64,000 nt of DNA from Acanthopleura granulata (taxonomy: Eukaryota; Mollusca; Polyplacophora; Chitonida; Chitonidae), in contig JABBOT010000035.1 in the NCBI GenBank assembly GCA_016165875.1, positions 2,386,760 to 2,450,759 on the forward strand, read 5' to 3'. Below, piece after piece: positions 1 to 10,896 of this stretch. Position 1 is the first letter of the stretch, and each line of letters opens with the position of its first letter. The notes beneath the pieces are model-generated. The model was given only the letters and a program-made list of their open reading frames with translations, did no database searches and was not told the origin of the DNA. Made by a program: the position numbers and the translations under genes.

Positions 1-124
1 AGGGTAGCTTGTACCTTGAATTTCAGTCAAGTGTATCCAGCTTCTGTTATTAGCAATGAAAAGACTCAGTAAAAACTTGATATATGTCTATATAAACATT
101 AACGTGTGACAAGTACAAACACTA
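1..124. other. left flank of the virus-like element
   Basis: AT-rich, non-coding sequence outside the left inverted repeat. No gene or clear repeat seen. A target-site duplication matching the right flank near 7010 was not found by eye. Confidence 0.4.
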
Positions 125-156
125 TGAATAGAACCAGGAGCAGGGAGTGCGAGTGC

Positions 157-258
157 ACTTTTTATTGGGAGCCTCCCCACGACCCACCGAGCCCCCCAGC
201 CCCTGTTCCGGCTAATTTCTGCTGCACATCAAGTCATATGGTGTCCAGCTACATAAAT
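157..258 (+). repeat. left terminal inverted repeat of the virus-like element
   Basis: About 100 bp. Its reverse complement lies at 6889-6993 with scattered mismatches; both copies share TTTTTATTGGGAGCCTCCCC and GCACATCAAG followed by CATATGGTGTCC and CTACATAAATA. The outer boundary is uncertain by about 30 bp. Confidence 0.8.
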
Positions 259-1059
259 AGAAGCATGTGGAGGGTATATTACTGATTTTCAATGTGAATC
301 GAGCTCTCAGTTTTTGACGCCATGTCTACCGCATGGCATTGTGGGATGGATGACTAGCATATTTTTATCTACACAATTCTGCAAAAACAGTCGCTCTGGA
401 CAAAAAACTAATATAATATTCATTCAGTGCATCTTTTTATATAAGATAGGTACTTTTTTGTGACCAATATATGCAACAGGATTTGGGAGGTATAAATATA
501 TGCCAATTCGCACCCAAGATACTCAAAGGGCTTGTGGAGCAGTGGGATCTCCCACAGAACAATAACGATACAAGCCAGTCACGTCTCTCTCACATGTTTG
601 GGTTCCAACTGACCTATGGGAAGCACTTCCCTGTGGAGAAAGGCCTCCGGAGTCCCAAAGCGCATAAATGAAAAAGAAATTAAAACCCTACAGGACTCCA
701 GCGAGACGTGACAAAGGTTTTCTTTTTTTTTTTACTTCAACAAATCAGTATTATAGGAAACTTCAACTAATATGTCAGCTGGAATCAGGCGAACTGCCCT
801 CATCTATTTTACCACTGAGGCCTGGCAACTCAATTTGGTCATTTATTTTATCACTGAGCCTGGTGATTTCATCTCTCTGGTCTTGTACAGCATTGTAAAG
901 TTTGTGTACAATACATACAGCTCACCCTCACTTGACCCCAATTGCGGTAAGAGTGAGAATACTGGATAACCGTGAAGGACACGTCTTACAGCCAACTTGT
1001 GAGTAATACTACAAGTATATCGACCTCAGGTATCCCACCTCTCTGTCGAGAAGTTCAAT

Positions 1060-1310
1060 TGGTGGATAGTTTTTTCATGACGGCCGCTCGAGTCTCGTCC
1101 CGTCCCTGCTGCACTAACTCATCTTTTGTTTTCTCACCTAATGAATTCGAGTTATGTGCTGTTCCAGCTCAAATCTGTTATTTCATTTCTCGGTATTTTT
1201 CGACTTCACCGAGTATTAACCGAAACTTGGTATCCGAAATCTTGGCGTCAATCAGCGCTGTAGAAACGTGGTCGGTGATGGAATTAAGCTTACTCTCGGC
1301 CAGTAAGTGA
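1060..1310 (-). pseudogene. virus-like element ORF, coiled-coil-like, function unknown
   Basis: On the minus strand one frame stays open from about 1310 down to about 1195 and resumes after two stops. It is rich in Lys, Glu, Leu and Ala with heptad-like spacing (for example LAESKLNSITDHVSTA, then ISDTKFRLILGEVEKYREM). I read it as a decayed structural or coiled-coil protein of the element. Further decayed coding traces on this strand continue toward 760. No family was assigned and catalytic residues are not apparent. It could also be non-coding sequence with chance open frames. Confidence 0.4.
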
Positions 1311-1421
1311 ATTTCATGATGTTTCGGGCAGCCAAGGAATCACAACACCATGGTGTTTCAGTTGCTCCTGCTACAGCAGGACACCCCATAAAGGGGAGAG
1401 AATGTTTTAGAGGCTTTTAAT

Positions 1422-1610
1422 GTGGCAAAGCAGGCCAATTGGACCCCATATATCATTGGGGTAGCTGGCCTTGCGGGTGTATATTATATATGTACTCATC
1501 ACCAGCAACTGCCGCCTCTTTCTGTTGTGGGGCACCTACAGAAAACAGCTCTACGCCCTCCTTCTGCTCAGCTATTGAAGGTTCGCACTGATCCTCTTCA
1601 TATCGAATAA
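1422..1610 (+). pseudogene. small ORF with one hydrophobic segment, virus-like element
   Basis: A short frame (62 codons) whose first third holds a hydrophobic stretch (TPYIIGVAGLAGVYYICT), as expected for a single membrane segment. It opens GTG, not ATG, in the window, and it lies between decayed neighbours of the same element. Small one-pass membrane proteins are common in dsDNA viruses and their relatives. The function is not known. Confidence 0.35.
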
Positions 1611-1689
1611 CAACATGACTGCCCCTGCTACTGACAGTAAAATGCTCATAAATGCTCCTGTATCACAGTGCAGTTCTCTAGTATAGCTA

Positions 1690-2268
1690 TGGGATACACC
1701 AGATTGGGGAAGATGCTCATTGGAGGTGCCCCTCCCAAGCTAGATTTCATATCAGGGTGGTGGTCATAGACGTGGCCCTCGCGATGTCGACCCAGGACAT
1801 GCTAATTAAACAGGGGATCAATCCAGCAGATATTATGAAGTAACAATGGCCTTGATCGCAATGATGGTTGGGGGCGCTCTCGTAAATGCACTTGCTTTCT
1901 CAGGCAGTAACTTTCTTTTCTCAGCCCTTCACAGCTCCAGCGTTGATACGGCGCGTAAATGACACAATAAAGCTATAGCACTACTCCAGGCAGCGCAGGC
2001 GGTGTGGTCTCCAAAAAGAACGCAGCAACTGAACTGGATTAATGACAAACTTCGTCGACGGGGGCATGCAGATCCCACGTTTCATGATGTTGACACGGCG
2101 ATGAGTGGGCAGGCTCAGGTGACGAGGAAAACTCTTAGCCCCACAGAACCCGTACCTGTCCTAAGCGATTTCTATGCACCGTCCAAGGGCCAAAAAGAAT
2201 GCGAAACCGCCTTCATCCTCCTCAGGATGGGTGTGACTGGGCCGCTCGTCTACAAACTCGCCGAGTAA
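1690..2268 (+). pseudogene. plus-strand virus-like element protein relic, function unknown
   Basis: Coding traces hop between frames: MGYTRLGKMLIGGAPPKLDF near 1690, a Met/Ala/Gly-rich hydrophobic piece near 1855-1930, then an 88-codon frame at 2002-2268 rich in Lys/Arg at its start (SPKRTQQLNWINDKLRRRGH) and ending with VTGPLVYKLAE. At least two frameshifts and several stops separate them. The order and strand suggest one former gene just upstream of the integrase. I do not recognise the family. A minor structural protein of the element is possible but not shown. Confidence 0.4.
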
Positions 2269-2557
2269 TCCGAAAAGACTGTGCTGGACTCTAGTAAGAG
2301 TTCCTCGTCGCAATGGCAAGCAGGACATGAGTAGGGAGGCTCGAGTTGTTTTTCCATGCCATTATTATATATCTGTTGGTTATATCACACTGTGCGATGA
2401 TGGGTTAGCCCGAAGAACTATAGACACTGACTACAGTGCCTGCCGCAACAAGATTCCTGGTCGTCGTGCACATGTACTGATTGATAGCGCACAAAAGTCG
2501 CTCAATCTCTGATCGGGGGGGTGGGGGGTTGAGGCCTCAGAGCGTTTCGCAGCAAAG

Positions 2558-3178
2558 TTGCTTGAGGGCCCAAACACCATTCGGGTGACGACCAGGCAGC
2601 TGTCTGAGCCTGTGGCTGCCGCCTGTTGCAGATTTATGAGGCTGCTGGAATACCTTTCTTATGGTGCCTACTACCATGGCCAACCAATTGTCTATTTGTC
2701 TATGAATATATACTATAGCCCCAAGAGCTACTGGACAGGCACTGCCGCCATCAAGAAATTAGCTTCTGCTGCCAAGGTCTCTCAAGGCACAGCTCTCCAC
2801 TGACTGAAAAAAACAGGCCATCTTGCAGATTTTCTTACCAACCCCACGGCATAATCCGTGGTCAAAATTTTATATTGCTGCACCAAATGAGGTCCATCAA
2901 GCTGACTTGCTCTTTCTACCACACAACAAGATGGGCAAGCACACCTACAAGTATGCCCTCACAGTGGCCGATGTCGCCAGTTGATTCAAAGCAGCTGAGG
3001 TTCCCGGTGCTCTGGGCCATATCTATAAGCAGGGGAATCTCAGGTGGCCTAAACTGCAGATCAACCCGGAGTGCGAGTTCATGGGTGCAGGGAATCAGCT
3101 GCTCCTGAAGCATGTGGTTTCTGTCAGGCGTAGGCGTGCTTATTTTGCTGCGCCTTGTGATGCAGGATGTCATCGACC
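2558..3178 (+). pseudogene. rve-type (retroviral/Polinton-like) DDE integrase, broken
   Basis: Role of the family: cutting and joining element DNA ends into the host genome. Seen: an N-terminal part (YYSPKSYWTGTAAIKKLASA near 2706-2765), then after a frame change a segment from about 2884 with HQADLLFLPHN, whose Asp fits the first catalytic residue, and YKYALTVADVAS typical of the RNase H-fold core. It is followed directly by an in-frame TGA. After another frame change comes RWPKLQINPECEFMG (about 3045-3085), where the position expected to be the second catalytic Asp reads Asn. The third acidic residue and C-terminal part are missing; the trace ends where the oppositely oriented polymerase/helicase gene ends. 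Stops, frameshifts and the Asp-to-Asn change mean no active enzyme. The family assignment rests on motif spacing only. Confidence 0.65.
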
Positions 3179-6100
3179 TTCAGGTTAAACCTGAGAGCCT
3201 TGGCTTGGTTCTGGTTCTTGTAGGCCACCAACTTCCTCTGGATGATTTTGCGAAATTGCTGCTGGGTGAGTTGTCCTCGGAACCCTCCTCCAGAGGGCAG
3301 ACTACCCTTTCGAGTTGGCTGATATACTCCACTCTTTATATGGCAAGGTAGGCCAGGTTTGATAACTCTAGGTAATCGTCAATGATCCAGACTTTTCAGG
3401 GATCATTGATGGTGGGCCCCTGGCTTGAGTGAACTGTGAGGGCATAAACAAGGCGACAGACGTCAGTCTGAAAAGCCGCCTCTGCTGTCTTTATGCTGAC
3501 AAAAACGATATTGTTGAGTACCAGCTGTTCCCTGCGGTCCGTGCCCTGGCACGGGGACTTACATGCTTTGCTTCTGGCTGTCTTTTGGGTGGTACAACAG
3601 GGGCACTGGGACTTCTGGGAAGTGGACCATGTGGCGCTGGAATAGCAGCTCCTGTGCTCGGTTGCAGACTTTCTGTCTCGGCGTCAAGATGAGGTCGCCT
3701 GGCTTCCAGGCTTCAGCGAACTAACCCCATTCAAGGCAGCTGGGGAGCACTTTTTTCATCTCCTGGCACTGGACTTTATCCGCCTCGAGTCGAATGGCCT
3801 TTGTGAGGGTTTTGAGGGCCGGGTCCTTTGTCCTATGGTCTTTTTCGACCCACTCGTAGTAGTTAGCCTTCCACAGCAGATGATTTGGACACCCCTGTGT
3901 TCGAGCCAATCGAGGAAGGTTTCCAGAATAGGCATGGTGGATACCTCATCCCAAATGATCACGCGGGGGATGAACTTCTGGCCCATCCTTTCTGGGGTCC
4001 ACTCAGCCTGCCCATTCCAGCGGAAGAAACTGCAGTACGTCTTGGCCCCTCTGCACAAATCTCTTTGGCCAACCGATGAGTCAGTGTGAAGACGAGGGGG
4101 TTTTAAACGCGGAAGAGCTCAATAGCTCTCATCGTTTTGCCGCTGCCTCCGCCACCATTCAGGTAGCTCAACTGGTGTCTGGTCAGTGGGTCATCGTGAC
4201 GTGGTCCAGAAGAATCTGGCATGTCTTTTTGCTGTCTTCGGTATTCAGGCTTGGCGAGGTAGGCTGCATGTTCCACGGGCTTGTATAGCCTTTCACCCTT
4301 GTCACGCCGCTTGGCTGGTGTTACGAGAGGAAGATGCGTTATCCCTGTGAGACAATGAACACAACAGCTTCATTGAAGCTGCAGGCCTTGGGGGACCCAT
4401 AGCTTGTGCAGTGCTGCTTTCTTCACATAGACGGAATTGGTTGCCACCTGGACAGCTTCCTCGGGTTCGAACCTCGAAAGCATAGAGAGGGGGTTGACAT
4501 GGACGCCCTAAGGTGGGAGTACTGGGGCTGGTTGCCATTGAAGTAGGTGAGGATTAGAGCCAGGGGACATTTCATTGGCATTCCGACCAGGGTGCCTATT
4601 TGGCAGGTGTCCCACACAATGAATTCAAGTTCACTCTGGTCTGTTACTAGCCTTCTGGCCAGCCGTTTTGCTACCCTCCATGAATTGGACAATGATGCTG
4701 CACCCCTGATTACCGTCCTCATTCAGCCACACTTTAGTCTGTTTCTTCAAGGTTATGATTGCTTCGCGCTCCCTGAGGGACCTCAGCAGGCCGGACTCTT
4801 TCAGGAAGGCAAGAAGCGGCACTGGAGCCCATCCATTCTCGGCGAAATGCCTCCCAAACCACGCAGGAATGACACGATATCAGTCTGTGAACTCCCACTC
4901 CTGGACTTCGGCGACGCCTGTGTCTTTGGGGAGGGGGTCATTGATGGCTACACGGGTCATGCCGTGGGTTGGGTGTCCGAAATGTTCAAAGTAAGGCTTA
5001 GCTTCGTCTTCTCCCTAAAAGCAGGCCGGGTAGCAGGCTTTCGTGTCGATGCTGATGACGTCCCTCGTGCCGTAGTCCATCGTGTTCCAGAGCCCGCCGT
5101 AACCATGCACGACGCAGGCCTTCGGGATGTCATCGAGCAAACTGGCTGGGGTTGGCTTCCAGCCATTCTGTCTTTGGCATGATGCTGGCCGCGTGATTCT
5201 CTCTGAAGGCTCTCTCGGCCAGTTCGGGGTTACCTAGGTTGGTACAGATAGCTTGGAGCCTCTTGTGAGCCCCCTCTGTCCTATAGGTGAGGCCATCCTG
5301 TAGCACTAACTGGTACACACCGAGCTGCCTGCGTTGCCCACCCAACAGCCAGACAGCTAAGGGCTCACCCTGGGTGGCTTGCCAGAATGCAGCCATCACC
5401 CTCATAGATGTAGACCTTTCTACTTTGTGGGAAATGGAGGTTTTTGGACCAGGAGTGTGGCAAATGAGCTATACTTTATCTCTACCTCCATTGCTAACAA
5501 ACTGGTACATCTCACTGTTGTATATGTTCTCGGCGGCAATGTTCCGCAGGATGATTGCCCTTTTAGGGACCTTGTCCAGATTAGCCATATCGTCGACCGT
5601 AGCGCTCGTTTCATGCACCATTTCCTCCCACTCTTAGATTTTCTGACGCCGAGTGGCAGTGAGGTCTTGACCCTTCAGCGCACCCTCAAAGTGTTCCACG
5701 ACTCTGGGCCACACAGTTGAGGTCGCCATCACTCAATGGGGCTAAGTTGGGAGGCTCTGGGTCTCTGACGGGACATAACCCATACACGACCGCGGTGACT
5801 GGGTAGGCGTTCTAAGAGAACACGCTGTCAATCCCACTCAGAGTGCCTGGCTTTGCTCCACGTGAGCTCTTAATGATAGCCTCTCCCTTTTTCCTTTCAG
5901 TCCAGACTGGGTCAAACTTGTCTTCAACCACCCAATCGCCTTCGTTCCGCTGACGCAGGATCTTGATTCGGAGTAAGAACTCATGCCCATCATGAAGCAC
6001 TGTGAGAAGCTGAGCCGCCCTCACATCAGTCATGCGGGCATCTAGGGCTAGACGGCCGGCTCTGGCATGTATACCATCAACGATTTCAATATCGCCAATG

Positions 6101-6536
6101 TCGTGTGGGTCCTCCTCTTCCACCCGTCACGTGGAGAAGACCGCAGTGGTGCCACCGACTTCAAACTCGTCTTTGGCATCCTTCAGCATCTCAACCCAGT
6201 CTTCAACCGGGGACTGGACTTCAGCCTGGGACGGGGAGGGGCCTGATCATCTATGTCAATGAATGGCCGTTGTGGCCTCAACGGCCGATGGAGACGGTTT
6301 TCAGCATATTCCGGAATAGATTCATCGAGAATATAACCAGGCTCATACTCAGCAAGAATCTCTTCGATCAAGTCACCCATAGTCGTCATGCTGCTGCTGG
6401 ATGGGTATATCCTTGACACGGGATTGTCTAAATGGGAGTTCGAACTACAAGAAGTTGATCCAGTACCAAATCGAACTGTGTTTTGGATTTCTTCTTCAGG
6501 GCTATATGCTGCTGTCGAATTTTTTATCTCACCCAC
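3160..6536 (-). pseudogene. polymerase-like plus SF1 helicase gene of the virus-like element, broken
   Basis: Minus-strand coding traces run about 3.4 kb. In gene order: an acidic N-terminal part (6536-5812; MGEIKNSTAAYSPEEE, later EEEDPHDIGDIEIVDG); a segment at 5405-5130; a piece at about 5065-5020 reading VISIDTKACYPACF, which resembles polymerase B motif A (Asp followed by Tyr-Pro); a Lys/Arg/Glu-rich piece at 4822-4631; then a helicase with Walker A GGGGSGKT (about 4132-4158) and Walker B VIIWDEVSTMP (about 3945-3980), followed by a motif III-like GVQIICCG. The last traces, QQFRKIIQRKLVAYKNQNQA, reach about 3180. Frameshifts and stops interrupt it (for example TAG after the motif A-like piece, TAA 3' of Walker A, and a frameshift after motif III). 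The helicase is well supported. The polymerase call is weaker: only one motif was seen and no YxDT motif was found. Confidence 0.6.
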
Positions 6537-6888
6537 AGGCCCGACAGACTTCTATTTCACTCTGGACCCCCTTCCCGCAAGACATACAAGGTGCAGTGAT
6601 TTTGCTGCCTTTGTGAATTTTGGCTAGGTGGACTTCGCAGTACTTTAGATAGCAGCTTTTCTCGCAGATCCCTAGCTCACCCACTTTCAACTACGCATAT
6701 TTATTATGATCCTTCGTGTCGCAGTTCAATCACCACAGGCATACACACAGCAACACATGTCTCTAACTGGAGAGCCCGGCGCGGCAAGGGCGGTGAGCCG
6801 TCCCTGGGGGCAATTATTGTACGCACATAAACAATCACCAGTTATCCCTGAATGTAGACACCTGTTCGCATACACAAACAATCGCCAA

Positions 6889-6993
6889 TTATTTATGTAG
6901 CCGGACACCATATGGCTTGATGTGCAACAGAAATTAGGCACAACAGGGGCTGGGTGTTCGTTGGGTCGTGGGGAGGCTCCCAATAAAAAGTCC
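6889..6993 (-). repeat. right terminal inverted repeat of the virus-like element
   Basis: Reverse-complement partner of 157-258. Just inside it, a short motif of the type ACAAACAATCGCCAATTAT occurs in two tandem versions (about 6820-6850 and 6870-6895), giving the right end subterminal repeats not obvious on the left. Confidence 0.8.
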
Positions 6994-7010
6994 TCCCTAC
7001 TGCTGAACCT

Positions 7011-10000
7011 GCATCTTAAAGGTTCACCATGCTTTAAAAGATGACATCATTAGTGTTCAAGGCATGTCCTTGTCCTAAAACAGGCCACCTACATAAAAAT
7101 AGCCTCCAAACCTGCATGGTTTTACTCACTAGGTGCTTGCATGTAAAGGGAAGATTTTGGTAAATTTAAAATATTATGACGTCACCGGGAATGTTATTCA
7201 TTTATCACTGACATTAAGGGTAGGGAACTAAATTAAGGCAAATTAACTTTCCTGAACAACTGTACTCAACACATACACACACACACGCGTGTAGTTTAAA
7301 CAGGTGTGTGTAGTTTAAACAGGCCTTGTACATATCAACATGATGTGAACATCCAGCAAATGTATGAATATCCATGTGGCCTGTGCCACCCAACTGCACT
7401 AATCCTAATACATGTATAAGTGTTTCAAGTTCATCCCTGTTTGAAATACTGTCAATGAAGTTTACACATCACAGTGACCACACATTCATTTTCACCTTGC
7501 TCTCCTTGGGAATTGTAATTACAAGTACATGTACTAGTAAATATAATTATAAACCTACAAAATTGTGTTGTCTTTGACAAAGTAAAGTAACTAGTACCTT
7601 TCCACAAGATAAAGTCTACTGGATAATATATGCACTATGTCTGGCCGCATGGTCAGAGGAGTGAGCCTGTCCGACAGACTTAGCTACGCAGTCCGTGTTA
7701 TCTCATAGGCAATGACCAATAATAATGCAGTAAATCGTTGATATCCGCAAAAACAAAAAAAAATGTTATACTAAACATTGTAATAGAAATGTCACAAATT
7801 TTCTGAAAATTTACCTATCCGATTCTCGCATATCTGATAAGAAATGAAAGAGTTATGATTGAGTTTAATTATATCTCAACCCAAATACCCATTGGTTTGT
7901 CACTGCAGTGTATGTAGCCTTGTACAAAGATCACTTGTCCGCTACTCTATTGTATATACCCAATCGGCATCCGGGCTGTTTAGTCCATTAGCTTTTGTCC
8001 TAGCTCCGAAAGCAGACAGGAGTAGAAAGAACGAATCATGTGCGATTTGTACCAATTCGTGTATATCTGAATGTTTGAGGCTAACTGAGTCAGATTGAGT
8101 TGGAGGGTAAAATTGAAAGTGCCTTCTTATAATGATAACATGTGTATATTTTAAAACTGTGCATATATACGGTTATGGCATATTTAACTGGAAATATATT
8201 TTCAGGAGTGTCAGCTTTTTTAACAGTGCCCTTGAAGGGTTATAAGAAATAGTAAATAAGCATTTGGCAGAGATACATTGTGAAATTTTATTTATACATG
8301 TGGATAATCTGACTTAAAACTACAACTTTGCGAGAAAAGCAAAACTCACTTATACAGTGAGAAATTAATTACAACACAACAGTGTTATAATTAAATGAAA
8401 AAAATTTAAAAAAAAAAAAAGAAATGAAAAAAATTCAAGACTGAGTGCATCGGACTATATGGCCTGAGTGGCTGTACTGGATGCTGTGAATAGACACCAC
8501 CTGTTTTGATTATATATACTACAGCACACTCAGAAAAAAAAAACACTTCTTGAAGGCCTACATGCCAGTAGCATCAATGCAGTGGTGTAAATATGAATGA
8601 CATTTGTATCTGACAGTCTTGATAATCTTGCATATTTGAAATAAAACCCTTTTAGGCTCATTGTCTGGAGAGAGAACTGAGTCAGGTGTCGGCACCAACA
8701 AAAGTTAGCTCCCTTTTTTGTGCGGATACCAATCACTGGCCTGTGGGCGTGGTTATCTCTCCGAGGTCGATTGGTCAGTTTCACAGTTTTCTGTCTTTTC
8801 AGTCAGTTAGTGTATATGGGTGCCTTTTTTATTTCATTATGTGACATATAGAACCCAGGAATTTGTTCAGTGCTTATCATACTGAGGTCAAAGTTCAGGT
8901 TCACCGAAGGGTCACTCTGAGGCTAACATTCTTGTTTATGAGAAAACCATGAGAAAACGTTCTGAAACTTTGCTTGTCATCATGACACTAAGGTTACAAA
9001 CTAAATTACTTCTCACAAAAGTTCGTCGAATGGTCAGGGTCATGCAGAAGTATAAACTATTTGATGAAAGATTTCCTTGTTCAAATTTTCTGTGATCTTT
9101 ATCGCCACGATATGGCTGAGATATTGCTGATGTGGCGTTAAGCCATAATCATTCATTCATTCATTCTTTGATCTTTTTCCTCAGATAATGTATATGCATG
9201 TCTGTGGTATGATTTTTTATTTCATTATATGATTTATAGACCTTGAAGATTTCTTTTGCGCCTGTGATTATCATAGGCACAAGAGAAATGCAAATCCGTT
9301 GTGCCTTCTTGTAATGTGAAGAAGCATTTTTTCTTGCCCAACAGTTACTTGTAAAATTCGACCCTGTTGCGCTTCCGTGATAACCCCCGCATACATAAGC
9401 ATACAGCTGTAAAACAATAAAGATTTGAAGGGAGAATGTGCAGGGGAATGATAATCATATCTGCAGACAGCAAAATAGTTAAATTGTTCTAGGCTTTTCA
9501 GACTAACTTTGTATAGGATGTGTAGGTAGAAACTGAAATTGAACGTCTTTACGTGGACTGTGTAGCATGCTCTAGCAGTACAATGACCCAGGAGCCTGTG
9601 ACAAACCACAGAAAGCAAATTTCTTCACAAATTTTAGAAATCATGGTGCCGTATGTATATTTAATACTTCATACATAACTCATCCGCGCCTTAAATATGA
9701 AGGCAGATATCAAATTATATATATAATGTATTTTACATAAAGATTAGAACAAAACAGTACATTTTAAAGGCAAATAAAGGTCCGAAACTGAAGCTCTTTT
9801 TTCAGCTGTACTGGTCGAAGACTAGAAGAGGTTATGTATGAGCAAATTGTCCGGTCCGGCTTCCATCCGTTCATCTATCTGTCAAGGTTCATTATCAATA
9901 TGGTCCATAAAATCCACCATACATTCAAAACATTTGACCGTGTTCACTTTGGTGAAAAAAGATCTCAAAAATTCAGTGAAGGTATTTTCAGACAAAGTTT

Positions 10001-10788
10001 TTCATGGCCTTTTCACTCACCCTAAGTTCATTTTTATGAGGTCTTTCTCTTCAAAGAGAGAACTTTTTTTGTCCAGAGATTCGACTCATGCATGACTTCG
10101 ACCTATGGACTGATATTTGTCTAAAGTCATTCAGTGCAAGCTTTAGTGAAGAAACGACATGTGAAAATATGTGAAAGACATGTTTCCTTAGAAACATGGT
10201 AGCAGGGCTATCAACCCATGAATAAACTTACTGTGACCTTCACATTTGACCTCCTTGTCGTCCACGTGAAGAAATTTCATCAGGTATATATGTTGCATTT
10301 ATGAGGTATGACATCATCAGATTACTTCAGACTGCCAACCAATTCCAAAAGCAAAACGCGACAGTTGAGGGGACTGATTAGCGACTCTCTCTGAGCAGTG
10401 ATGACCCTGAGCAGGGCCTAGCTGTGCTTTACTTCTCATATCAGCTGTGACCTAAATTTTAACCTCATGGAGCCAAAAGCTATCGATAAAACTCCCAATA
10501 TTTTGGACAACATATGGCTGGTACTAATTCAAGAAAAGTCATGGTCAATAATGCTTTTCATTGTGATAAATGCGTTATACCAGCATGCTGTGATATACAG
10601 GCCTCATGTTTGGTACAAAAGATAAACATTTCCAACTGCCATTCAGGCTCGTGAAAATATCAATCCTCTATAAATCTTCTGACGACATATCAGGCCGCAT
10701 ACCCAAACAACAGGGTGGTGTAACTTATAATATTTCCCGTTTATAAATGGCTAACGAATTAAAAAAAGCAGGTGAAATTTCCACTCAC
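7011..10788. other. non-coding stretch between the virus-like element and CNNM exon 10789
   Basis: AT-rich, no exon recognised on either strand. I searched the minus strand for the expected next CNNM exon (rest of the first CBS domain) and did not see it. Contents: a CA/CACACG run near 7270, an A-run near 8400, a SINE-like tail at 9108-9175, and otherwise unique-looking sequence. It is probably CNNM intron sequence. Confidence 0.4.
9108..9175 (+). repeat. SINE-like 3' tail with (ATTC)n
   Basis: Reads GATATGGCTGAGATATTGCT, then GATGTGGCGTTAAGCC and a run of ATTC. This is the 3' end of a short interspersed repeat of a type common in mollusc genomes; only the tail is present. A similar tail (CAGCGTTAAAC) lies near 40710. 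Confidence 0.55.
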
Positions 10789-10896
10789 TGAATCCATGGT
10801 CTCCTGATCCAACTTGCAGTTAACATCCAGCATATAAACATCTTTTAATGGTAACATTGCATCCTCAACCACCTTGTCTTTCATGTCCAGAGCACC
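10789..10896 (-). CDS. CNNM coding exon, start of CBS domain
   Basis: 108 nt, phase 0 at both ends (TTTTAG|GGT, TCA|GTGAGT). It encodes GALDMKDKVVEDAMLPLKDV and the start of the first CBS motif. The next exon is not visible further left. Confidence 0.88.

Larger units (their letters stand above)
125..7010. mobile_element. decayed virus-like / Polinton-like element with terminal inverted repeats
   Basis: Seen: the sequence around 157-258 recurs as its reverse complement at 6889-6993, both containing CTTTTTATTGGGAGCCTCCC. Between them lie relics of at least four genes: a minus-strand coiled-coil-like ORF (1060-1310), a plus-strand group (1422-2268), a plus-strand retroviral-type integrase (2558-3178), and a long minus-strand polymerase-plus-helicase gene (3160-6536) converging on the integrase. 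All are broken by stops and frameshifts, so the copy is inactive. Known: an rve integrase with a replication protein and inverted repeats is the layout of Polinton/Maverick and related integrating dsDNA elements, although those usually run 15-20 kb and carry capsid genes. Inference: a short or internally deleted relative. No capsid, packaging ATPase or protease was recognised. The GC content is higher than in the flanks, which fits foreign origin. The window left of CNNM exon 10789 contains no further CNNM exon I could find, so the element may sit inside that gene's next intron. Confidence 0.7.

Noticed and set aside
2916..3173. 85-codon minus-strand ORF
   Set aside because: Antisense shadow of the integrase relic.
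4547..5182. 211-codon plus-strand ORF
   Set aside because: Shadow of the minus-strand polymerase/helicase relic, which carries the recognisable motifs.
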